DNA of 64,000 nt. It comes from Cyclobacteriaceae bacterium (GTDB lineage: Bacteria; Bacteroidota; Bacteroidia; Cytophagales; Cyclobacteriaceae). The stretch lies in the NCBI GenBank assembly GCA_019638255.1, contig JAHBUD010000001.1, forward strand, positions 1,550,001 to 1,614,000, read 5' to 3'. Positions 37,523 to 46,200 of the stretch are shown here, in pieces. The stretch's first letter is position 1. Every line of letters starts with the position of its first letter. The translations under genes were made by a program, and so were the position numbers. The notes beneath the pieces were generated by a model that worked only from the letters and a program-made list of their open reading frames with translations, had not been told where the DNA came from and did not search any database.

Positions 37523-38236
37523 TTAATTTTTTTTCGGTTGTTGCTTCTTTTTATCGATGAAATTCAGCGCAAAAATCTCATCTTTCATTTGCCTCAGGTC
37601 GCTCAACGCATACTCACCATCTTTCAGGTTATGCGCTACGGTCATCAGCATTTGAATACGAGATGTTTTTTTCTCTTCATAGGTTGCTTCGTGTTCTGGT
37701 TCTTGCCTTAAATATTTTTGGTTTACTTCATCGGCCGTCAGTACAATGTATACACCTGTAGATGATTCGGCTTCGGTACTATCAATTTGTGCAAGTAAAG
37801 TTTCTACAGAGAGTGACTCTGCTTCAAAACTTTCGTTTGTTAGTGTTTCAATTACAGCGAGTTGATGGTTGTGGCTAACGATCACTTTTTTAGGGTTTCC
37901 CTTTATTACTGGGGTTGATGCTTGTTCCTTTTCTATGGCGAGTATACCTTCTGTTGCAGTGGTGTTATCAATTATATTATCAGTAACGGGGATGCTTTCA
38001 GTATCGTTTTCATTTTGTGCAGTAATGATACTTTGGTGTTCTTGTGTAGATGATATGTACCAAAGCATAACCGAAGCAACAGCAAGCATCACTAAACTAG
38101 CAGCGACTTTAAGCCACAGTGGTCTTTTAGGGTGTTTTGTTAAGCCAACTTCAATGCGGTTCCATGCTTCAGCTGAGGGTTTTAGCTGAAAGTGTTCCAG
38201 TTTATCGCGGAACAGATTGTCAGGTTGTTGTGTCAT
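37523..38236 (-). CDS. Single-span membrane protein, probable anti-sigma factor partner
   Basis: 237 residues. The N-terminal 43 residues are cytosolic (FRDKLEHFQLKPSAEAWNRI is a pattern seen in Bacteroidota proteins encoded next to ECF sigma genes), then one membrane segment (about 43-62) and a periplasmic part rich in acidic residues. Its start overlaps the sigma factor gene by 17 bp, so translation is coupled. The role as anti-sigma is inferred from the position and topology. Confidence 0.65.
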   Translation of the reverse strand: MTQQPDNLFRDKLEHFQLKPSAEAWNRIEVGLTKHPKRPLWLKVAASLVMLAVASVMLWYISSTQEHQSIITAQNENDTESIPVTDNIIDNTTATEGILAIEKEQASTPVIKGNPKKVIVSHNHQLAVIETLTNESFEAESLSVETLLAQIDSTEAESSTGVYIVLTADEVNQKYLRQEPEHEATYEEKKTSRIQMLMTVAHNLKDGEYALSDLRQMKDEIFALNFIDKKKQQPKKN

Positions 38237-38801
38237 GGCGTTTTTGTTGTGTTATACAGTCGCGTTCTATCAGTAGCTTTTGTAAGAATGTTCGGGCACG
38301 GCTTAGCTGCGATTTGGAAGTATTTTCGCTGATGCCAAGTTGTTCTGCAATTTCTTTATGCGAATACCCGTCAATGGCATACAGGTTAAAAACCATCCGA
38401 TATCCGCTGGGAAGCTCTTGTATCATGTTGAGCAAGTCCTCTGCTTCAAGATGATCACTAATGCTGGCATAATCGGGCTCACGATCAGCGGCTTCCAGTT
38501 CTGTCTCCAGGTAAAGCGACCGGTTTCTGCGCAGGTAGGTCAGGGCTTCGTTTACCACGATCCGCCTGATCCATCCCTCAAAGCTGCCCTCACCTTTAAA
38601 TTGATCGATCCGCTCGAATATTCGGGTGAAAGCAGTCACCAGGATATCCTCTGCTTCCATGGAATCTTTTACATACCGGTAGCATACCGCATACATTTTT
38701 GACGAATAGTGGTCATAAAGGTGTTGCTGCGCCTTGCGATCGCGCTGTTTACACCCCCTTAGCAGTTCTTCGTCAGCAGCCCGATAAATAGTTACTTCCA
38801 T
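38220..38801 (-). CDS. ECF-type RNA polymerase sigma factor
   Basis: 193 residues. Region 2 (about 20-90: AQQHLYDHYSSKMYAVCYRY, AEDILVTAFTRIFERIDQF, FEGWIRRIVVNEAL) and region 4 (about 125-180: MIQELPSGYRMVFNLYAIDG, SHKEIAEQLGISENTSKSQL) are clear. It starts a three-gene operon with the anti-sigma-like and outer-membrane genes. The trigger is not visible; such operons usually respond to envelope signals. Confidence 0.92.
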   Translation of the reverse strand: MEVTIYRAADEELLRGCKQRDRKAQQHLYDHYSSKMYAVCYRYVKDSMEAEDILVTAFTRIFERIDQFKGEGSFEGWIRRIVVNEALTYLRRNRSLYLETELEAADREPDYASISDHLEAEDLLNMIQELPSGYRMVFNLYAIDGYSHKEIAEQLGISENTSKSQLSRARTFLQKLLIERDCITQQKRHDTTT

Positions 38802-38873
38802 TTAAACAGTACATCAATAAGATGTCATTACGACCGGCCAGGTTGCATGGGTTAAAAAAAGATTTACCGACTT

Positions 38874-39299
38874 TCAATATGCGGCTTCATAGTCAACCAG
38901 AATGGTTATTTCAGTGAATTTTCCAGGCTTTACACTTACATAGTTGATCCGGCATTTATCATCAAACCGGTTGGCAAACAGCCCTTGCTTTTCCTTGATG
39001 AAGAGGGAGTATTCCCCCTCCGGAAGTTTAAGTTTAAAATTGCCCTTTTTGTTGCTTTTTACTTTGGCAATTAATGGTGTTTGAATATCGGAGAAAAATA
39101 CCCCGTTTGCGTTGACTTGAGAAAGCGCTGTACAGCGGTGAATAAGCACCTCACGCTTGATGCCTTTTGCCGGGCTTGCCACACGATCAGGACCCGGCAT
39201 TTGGTTGCCGCTGATCCACTCCACCTTTCCTGAAATACCTTGTTGTGCAAGCAGGGTGGTGCACGACATAATAACCAGAAGGATAACAAATGGATTCAT
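38874..39299 (-). CDS. Small exported protein with prealbumin-like (CarboxypepD_reg) fold
   Basis: About 141 residues from ATG 39299; the frame opens 11 codons earlier. Signal peptide about 1-18 (ending LLAQ). The sequence GISGKVEWISGNQMPGP, KSNKKGNFKLKLPEGEYSLF and FTEITILVDY matches the regulatory beta-sandwich of carboxypeptidases. Two cysteines (about 45 and 106) could form a disulfide. The function is unknown. Confidence 0.65.
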   Translation of the reverse strand: MNPFVILLVIMSCTTLLAQQGISGKVEWISGNQMPGPDRVASPAKGIKREVLIHRCTALSQVNANGVFFSDIQTPLIAKVKSNKKGNFKLKLPEGEYSLFIKEKQGLFANRFDDKCRINYVSVKPGKFTEITILVDYEAAY

Positions 39300-39392
39300 G
39301 CAAAGAATGAGTTTACTTAAACCATGAGCCAATTATCATACCGATGAAAAATATTAAAGCAAGGAGTAATATAATAATCATACAACCGAGGT

Positions 39393-41768
39393 TTAGTTTT
39401 TAACAACTTCTTCAGGATTTCCTTTATAACTGACTTTACTCGCCAGGCCCTCATCCACTTCGAGTCGGCCGGTTACATAAACACTGGCTTTTGAGGCTCC
39501 TCCAGCTTCTACCAGAGCATCTCTCGTTTTGTATCCGTAGCCTTTCAGCTTGGAAGCACCTATTATCTTGGCGTCCATCGCGCTGCCTTCTCCTTCGAGA
39601 GTAAGTTCAGAGGCTCCACCTAGGTAGAGTGATAAGCTGCGCACATTTACATCTGCTTTCGCCTTTACTGCTCCCAGTATTTCAATTTCCAGATTGTCTT
39701 CTGTAAATCCTGAGCAAGATGCCCGGCCGGCCCCTTTCAGGTTTACCTTGTTCAACTCAGGCATAATCACGGTAATTTTTATTTCTTCTGTTTTAAGTGG
39801 GTTGTTTCTAAAGTTGAATTTTCGTCCATCTGAATAATCGATGATCAGCTTATTTCCGGAACGTGACACTTTGTATTTCTCTTTTTCTGATGCCGATCCG
39901 GTAAGTTCAATTTCGTAACGATCGCCTTGTTTAATACGCAAGTCAAAAATGCCGCTAATGTCCAGTTCAGAGAAGTCTGTTAAATCGCTTGAAATATTCT
40001 CACGTTCATTCCACTCATCATCCGATGATGAAGTGCTGTTGTCTTCTTCCGGACAGGTAGTGCACTGAAGGTACCCTTCTGCATTAATTATCCAGGTTTG
40101 GCCGTTGCGCTTATCGGATTCAATGTATTGGTTGATCAATCGCCAGATATTCTCATCCAATACAAATGGATAATCGTAAGGGATATACAAGGTCATTTTC
40201 AATCGCTGTGCACGGAAAATGGCATCGTCCTTAAAGGTAAGGTTTGAATCAAAAGTAAGGATGGAATCTTGCTGGCTAACAGTATATACTACCATCTGAG
40301 CATTTTCAGCTGCTTTCACACGTGAAGCACCGCGAGCTTCGAACACCTGAACCAGTTTAAGTGCATTGCCTTCATATCCGCGCAACGAAAGTGAGGTTAC
40401 TTTATAATCGTCCAGCCCGGCTTCACGCAACTTCATAACAGCTTTTTTACCGGAGAGATCATAAACAACCTCTTTCTTGTACTCACCATCTTCCTTAAAT
40501 GCAAGGGCAATTTTAGGAACCGAGAAGCTGAGCACGGCAACCGATACTATAAACAGGATGAACATACTCCAACCAGCTGCAGCTCCGAATACAATCCGGT
40601 TGGCAACGGCCGAAATACCCAACAGCATAATGATAATACATGGAATGAGCGCACCGATAAATGCCATGGCGGCTGTGAAGGAAGGAATGGCGCGGCTAAA
40701 TGCTTCCATGGGCAGACTTACATCCTGCCAGCCTGGTAACCATCCTGAGGTAAGTGTAAGCATACCAAATAGGGCGCCACCGGTTGTTACAACGGCCAAC
40801 ACCATGCTTAGTCCGATAAGGGTTATGAAAATTCCAATACCCACGCGCAATACATCGGCAAGCGGAGTGATGATTTTACCCAAGCCCGTTAACACCCAAC
40901 CAATGGCACGGAACGGGAACAAGATAATTTTTACCAATAAACTTTCTTCTTCTGCAGGCTTTTCATCCTGTTCTTTAATAAGCTTTGATTCTATATTGGA
41001 AAGTGTTACAGGTTCGCCCTGCATCTGCATTTTATCGGTAATTGATTTTGCTTCAGGAACAATAATCCAGAATACGATGTAGGCTACAAAACCAAGCCCA
41101 CCAAAAAACGCAGTGATAATAAAGATCAGCCTAACAATAACGATGTCGAGCTTCAGGTAGGCTGCCAAACCGCTGGCTACACCACCGAGTACTTTCTTAT
41201 CGGAATTTCGAAAAAGTTTTTTGGTAACGGTGGGCTCCTCCAACTCATACGACCCGGGCACGATAATCCATAAAATCACATAGGCAATAATGATCAAGCC
41301 GTAGGCAAAGGTGAGCAAGGCAAACAACAACCGGATCCATACGGCATCAACATTAAAGTAATTGGCAAGCCCGGCACATACCCCGCCCATGATTTTGCGT
41401 TTTTGATCGCGCATGAACTGACGTGTAGCCGTACTGTTAAAGTAGCGACTTTCCGAATGACTGCTTTCCCCGGATTTTTCTTCCTGCTGTTGGTTTTCTT
41501 CTTCAGCCGCTTTAAAGTCGCTTACGCTACCCATGGTGGCTTTCAAGTTGTTTACATCTTCCAACGTAATAACCTGCTTGCCTTCATACAGCTTGCTTAG
41601 AAAAATTTCGGCAATGCGACTTTCGATATCGGGTAGAATTTCGCTGCTATCATCGTACGTTGAGAAGTATTTGTTAATTGAGTCGAGGTATTTTTTCAAA
41701 ACCTCATATCCATCTTCTTCGATGTGGAAGATAATGCCACTGATGTTGATACTGATATTCTTTTTCAT
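39393..41768 (-). CDS. PspC-domain membrane protein with C-terminal GIN (DUF2807) domain
   Basis: 791 residues. N-terminal region (1-100) like those of Bacteroidota PspC proteins (ISGIIFHIEEDGYEVLKKYL). Two PspC domains follow, with RKIMGGVCAGLANYFNVDAV and KKVLGGVASGLAAYLKLDIV. Several membrane segments occupy about 285-430. The C-terminal part (about 600-780) is the beta-helical head GIN domain (NKVNLKGAGRASCSGF, KADVNVRSLSLYLGGASELT). PspC proteins are membrane-stress components. It is downstream of a PadR regulator with a 22-bp gap, so the two form an operon. Confidence 0.88.
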   Translation of the reverse strand: MKKNISINISGIIFHIEEDGYEVLKKYLDSINKYFSTYDDSSEILPDIESRIAEIFLSKLYEGKQVITLEDVNNLKATMGSVSDFKAAEEENQQQEEKSGESSHSESRYFNSTATRQFMRDQKRKIMGGVCAGLANYFNVDAVWIRLLFALLTFAYGLIIIAYVILWIIVPGSYELEEPTVTKKLFRNSDKKVLGGVASGLAAYLKLDIVIVRLIFIITAFFGGLGFVAYIVFWIIVPEAKSITDKMQMQGEPVTLSNIESKLIKEQDEKPAEEESLLVKIILFPFRAIGWVLTGLGKIITPLADVLRVGIGIFITLIGLSMVLAVVTTGGALFGMLTLTSGWLPGWQDVSLPMEAFSRAIPSFTAAMAFIGALIPCIIIMLLGISAVANRIVFGAAAGWSMFILFIVSVAVLSFSVPKIALAFKEDGEYKKEVVYDLSGKKAVMKLREAGLDDYKVTSLSLRGYEGNALKLVQVFEARGASRVKAAENAQMVVYTVSQQDSILTFDSNLTFKDDAIFRAQRLKMTLYIPYDYPFVLDENIWRLINQYIESDKRNGQTWIINAEGYLQCTTCPEEDNSTSSSDDEWNERENISSDLTDFSELDISGIFDLRIKQGDRYEIELTGSASEKEKYKVSRSGNKLIIDYSDGRKFNFRNNPLKTEEIKITVIMPELNKVNLKGAGRASCSGFTEDNLEIEILGAVKAKADVNVRSLSLYLGGASELTLEGEGSAMDAKIIGASKLKGYGYKTRDALVEAGGASKASVYVTGRLEVDEGLASKVSYKGNPEEVVKN

Positions 41769-41790
41769 AGTAATGGAGCGTCAGCGTGAT

Positions 41791-42132
41791 TTACAATGTT
41801 GTGTTAGCTTTTGAGGTTATCATTTCGGTAGAGCGGGTGAGCTCCTCCCAGGTTTCTGTGAGCTTCTCAAGAAAATTTTTTCCTTCAAGAGTAAGCTTGT
41901 AGTATTTTCTTGGCGGCCCCGATTTCGATTCCACCCACTTGTATTCCAGCAAGCCGGAATTTTTCAATCGGGTAAGCAGGGGATACAATGTACCCTCTAC
42001 CACAATCATTTTAGCGGATGTCAATTCATCCAACATATCAGAGGCGTAAACTTCACCCCGTGAAATAATGTGCAGGACACAGTATTCCAGGATACCCTTC
42101 CTCATTTGCACTTGTGTGTTTTCAAGATCCAT
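41791..42132 (-). CDS. PadR-family transcriptional regulator
   Basis: 113 residues. The winged helix is marked by KGILEYCVLHIISRGEVYAS, the conserved VEGTLYPLLTRLKNSGLLEY, and KYYKLTLEGKNFL near the C-terminus. PadR proteins are repressors acting as dimers. The gene is upstream of and in tandem with the PspC/GIN gene, which is therefore its likely target. A dyad at 42147-42168, just before its start codon, is a candidate operator. Confidence 0.93.
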   Translation of the reverse strand: MDLENTQVQMRKGILEYCVLHIISRGEVYASDMLDELTSAKMIVVEGTLYPLLTRLKNSGLLEYKWVESKSGPPRKYYKLTLEGKNFLEKLTETWEELTRSTEMITSKANTTL

Positions 42133-42146
42133 AGTTCATCATTTGC

Positions 42147-42168
42147 AGTTACGTTATTTTAACGAACT
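42147..42168. promoter_or_regulatory. Candidate PadR operator
   Basis: AGTT-A-CGTTA (42147-42156) faces TAACG-AACT (42160-42168) around TTT, an imperfect dyad with one unpaired base. It lies 15 bp upstream of the padR-type start codon. Autoregulation is common in the family; direct evidence is lacking. Confidence 0.4.
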
Positions 42169-42274
42169 ACTGGGCATGACCAAGTACTAAGCCAAAGAAA
42201 TGGATTTTATTCGAATCCTTGAAATTTTAAAAATTTCAAGGATTTTTACCTTTCATGTAGCTTAATGTGCAGCG

Positions 42275-43129
42275 TTATAGCCTTGAATTATGGTCATAAC
42301 TGAACACCTCAAAATCAAAAGCGTACATTTTTTTGATGGTTTCAACGGTCGAATCAGCACAGGAAATTTCCGCGGTTGAATCACTTTGGTTCAGGTGGTT
42401 TATGGTTATTCCATACTGGCTGAAGAAATCCTGATGGTTTTGCAACGCTTCAAGTTTAAGCACGCTTATCTGCAAGCCTTTCTTGCGATAAGGTTCCAGA
42501 AATAAATGCTGAGGTTTTAGATGCTGGTCTTTGAACCGATCCGGTATCCGGCTGATGCGTTCAATAAATGCATCAAACGTGATATTGCGTTGGAGTATTC
42601 CACCTAAGTAGTTCTGGTAAATAAGCGGTCTGTTCGGCTGATCTTGAAAAAAGTCGCGGTAAACCGATACGATGCGGGCGAACGGATGACGAACAACGGT
42701 AAAGCCGGTTAGTGATTTAAGATTATCTGAAACAGAAGTTTCCAGCCAGGCATCAACCAGAAAGTTGATCTGTGTGGCGTTAAGTTTTTCGTGCGACAGT
42801 TCGGGGTGAATTTGCTTTAGCAGTTCGCTCCCAATGGATGTACTTCCTGCTTTAGGTATCCGTACATAGTATAGTTGCTGTTGAGGAACCACAAGATGGC
42901 CGGCCTGTTTTTGGTATGAACTTTTGATGAAAGCAGCAGTGCTTACAAGGTTAAAGAGAGTTGGATTTTTTTTTAACCATGTTCTGTTTTTGGTCGATAA
43001 GGGTTGTGGCAAGAACTTTTCGAGGCCGGCCAGACTACCTTTTCTCCAGCCATTAAAATCAAGGGGTTTGGTTGTCAGGTTTCCTTTACTGAGGATCAAG
43101 CGGGTCACTGAAAGTAAGTCAGTTATCAT
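42275..43129 (-). CDS. Sulfotransferase family 2 (carbohydrate sulfotransferase-like)
   Basis: 284 residues. The 5'-phosphosulfate loop is RIPKAGSTSI (90-99) and the 3'-phosphate region is VVRHPFARIVSVYRDF (145-160), as in chondroitin/heparan-type sulfotransferases. It would move a sulfate group from PAPS to a sugar or glycan. No PAPS synthesis genes are in the window. No membrane segment is clear, so it may be cytosolic. It is divergent from the porU2-like gene over 94 bp. Confidence 0.85.
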   Translation of the reverse strand: MITDLLSVTRLILSKGNLTTKPLDFNGWRKGSLAGLEKFLPQPLSTKNRTWLKKNPTLFNLVSTAAFIKSSYQKQAGHLVVPQQQLYYVRIPKAGSTSIGSELLKQIHPELSHEKLNATQINFLVDAWLETSVSDNLKSLTGFTVVRHPFARIVSVYRDFFQDQPNRPLIYQNYLGGILQRNITFDAFIERISRIPDRFKDQHLKPQHLFLEPYRKKGLQISVLKLEALQNHQDFFSQYGITINHLNQSDSTAEISCADSTVETIKKMYAFDFEVFSYDHNSRL

Positions 43130-43211
43130 GTTTCAACGTGTCGAAAGATAGCATCTGCCAGGCAAATCCTTTTACTTCTATAGCCCCCACAGTATAAAGT
43201 GAAACCTGCTG

Positions 43212-43219
43212 TATATTTG
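43212..43219 (+). promoter_or_regulatory. -7 promoter element before the porU2-like gene
   Basis: TATATTTG matches TAnnTTTG and ends 4 bp before the GTG start at 43224, suggesting a very short or absent leader. Confidence 0.5.
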
Positions 43220-43223
43220 CAGC

Positions 43224-46200
43224 GTGAAGAAGTTGGCGATCAGAGGAATACACCTTTTTATAGGGCGTTTTGGGCTTTTTTTGGCTTTTATTCTGTCGTA
43301 CCAGGGTTATGCCCAGGTAGGCAATGAGTGGATTCAGTTCAGCCAGTTTTACTATAAAATACCGGTGGCTGAGGATGGCCTTTACCGCATTACCTTTTCG
43401 GATCTTCAAACGGCCGGATTTCCCATTGGCGCAGTAGACCCACGCAGGCTGCAATTGTTCCATCGGGGGGTAGAACAATCCATTTTTATTGAAGGGGAAG
43501 CAGATGCTGTTTTCAACCCCACCGATTACATCGAGTTTTACGGCCGTAAAAATGATGGCACCTCCGATACCGAACTTTATGCTCCTGCCAGTGCACAGCC
43601 TCATACCTACTATAATTTATACAGCGACACAACCGCGTACTTTCTTACTTACAACAACCTGGCGGTGTTGGGTAAACGCATACCCAAAACCTGGGAGGTT
43701 AACGTAAGCGGCATGGTTGCGGAAGCAGCGCATGTTGATCAGAAGTTGATTGTTAATGCGCAACAACATTCCGATGGAATTGCCTATCAGCAATACATAC
43801 GCAAAACATCATTTGATACCGGAGAAGGATGGACCGGTGTAATGCTATCGCAAAACCAAACCATTGATTATGTAATTGATGGACTAATTAATGGTGTGCA
43901 GGTTGCTGGCTTGCCACAATTGGAAATGCAGGTTGCCGGGCGCGCAGAGATTGCTACTCCGCATCGGGCTGAAATTTATGTAGGGCCGAATGTTTCCAGT
44001 TTGCGCCTTGTCGCCACCCGCGATGTTTTCAACTTCAATACTGTAAAGATCAACGAAGCCATTAACTGGACGGATATTGGTGCCGATGGACGAATGACGG
44101 TACGCATGCGGGTGTTGGCAGTTGGTACAGCAGCGCGCGCCAGTGTATCGTATATCCGTGTAAACTTTCCGCAAAACTTCAATGCTTCCGGTGCATCCGA
44201 AAAATATTTCTACCTCAACGAGAATCCCGCTGGTAAGTCGTTTATCGATATTCAAAATGTTCCGGCAAATGCCCGGTTGTTCGATGTAACGGATCCGGCC
44301 AATGTAATCTGGTATAATCCGCCTGCAGCCACTATTAATCCGGTAATTTCAAATACGCAGGTTTCACGCAAACTTTTGCTAACCAATTTGGTAAAGAGCA
44401 TTTCGGGAATGAAGCGCGTAGTGTTCCGAAACATTATTGCAGCGCAACATAATTATATTGTGATCAGTCATCCGTTGTTGATGAAACCAGCCATGGGTTA
44501 CAGCGATGTGGTGCGTGCCTATGCCGGTTACCGCGCTTCTGAAGCTGGCGGATCGTATGACACCCTTGTGGTTGATATTCATCAGCTCTACAACCAATTT
44601 AATTACGGTGAAATTTCTCCGATGGCAATCCATCGCTTTATGCGACACATGGTTACTAATGGTTCCCCAAAATATTTATTCATCATTGGAAAAGGTCTTG
44701 ACTGGTCGTTGAATTATCATCGCAATCCGGCATCTTCCTCATTCAATGTTTACAAAGACCTTGTGCCCTCTGCCGGCAAGCCGGCATCCGACATGTATTT
44801 TACCGTTGGACTTGGTGGCACACAGTATGAACCTGCTGTACCTACGGGTCGCATTTCTTCAACCAATCCTGCACAAGTAGCAGCCTATCTGAGTAAGGTT
44901 AAGGAGATGGAGGCTCTGCCGTTTAGTTCCTTGTGGCGCAAGAATATCATTCACCTGAGCGGAGGGCTCACACCTTTTGAAACCACCTTGTTCAGGAATT
45001 ATCTTGAGGCTTACCAGTCGATTGCTGAGGATAAATACCTCGGTGGCAATGTAAAGGCCCAGGCAAAGAATACAACCAATGTGGGCGAGTTGATCAACAT
45101 TTCGGAAGAAGTAAATAATGGTCTTAACCTGATTACATTTTTCGGGCACTCATCGCCCGAGACGAATGATTTTGAAATTGGTTTTGTCTCCAATCCTGCA
45201 TTGGGGTATAATAATCCGGGTAAATACCCGATGTTTTTAATTAACGGCTGCAACGCTGCAGATTTTTTCACCACGGCCATGCGCTTTGGCGAAGATTGGG
45301 TGTTGGCCACGGATAAAGGCGCAACCGGTTTCATGGCACACACGTCATTTGGGTATGCCAATACACTACGATTGTATTCTGAATTATTCTACCAGATCGC
45401 TTTCGCAGATTCCGTATTCATCCGACAAGGGGTAGGCGATATTCAAAAAGAAGTGGCCAGGCGCTACATGAGTACACAATTCCCAAGCGAGGGCAACTTA
45501 ACGCAGGTAAGCCAGATGTTGCTGTTGGGTGATCCGGCTGTGAATGTATTCGGAGCTGCAAAGCCGGATTATGAAATCAACAATGCCAATGTATTTGTTA
45601 CCTCAATCGATGGCGAGCCCGTAACTGCGCTGAGTGAATCCTTTACGCTCAACCTGATCGCTCAAAACTTTGGCCGTGTGAAAGAAGATTCCATCCATGT
45701 GCGGGTTACCCGCATCTTCAACGATAACTCAACAGAAACCTACGATACGATTTATCCCCCGGTATTTTATCGCGATACCCTGGCGTTTACCGTCCGGCAG
45801 GAGCGCAACAAGGGTTTTGGAAACAATGTATTCCAAATAGAAATCGATCCGTTCGATTTGATTGCTGAATTGAATAAAGAGAATAATGCTGCGAGCTACA
45901 ACTTCTTCATTCCACTAAACATCACGAAGAATCTTTTTCCACACGATTACGCTATTGTCAATCAAACCACTGCCACACTTACTTTTTCCAGTACTGATAT
46001 TCTTGGGTTAGCCCGTGCTTTTGAAGTAGAAGTTGATACAGTAAGCACTTTTGACAGTCCGTATAAAAAGGAGTTTGTGGTGAACGATGTTATCGGTACA
46101 CAACAACTTGCACTACTGAGTCAGGATTCGTTGGCGTACTATTGGCGTACACGCTTTAAAGAACCACAGGAAGGTGAAGTAGCAGAATGGGTCACCTCAT

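Noticed and set aside
40477..41082. 201-codon open frame antisense to the PspC gene
   Set aside because: The opposite strand has clear PspC and membrane domains; the antisense product is low-complexity and shows no family pattern.
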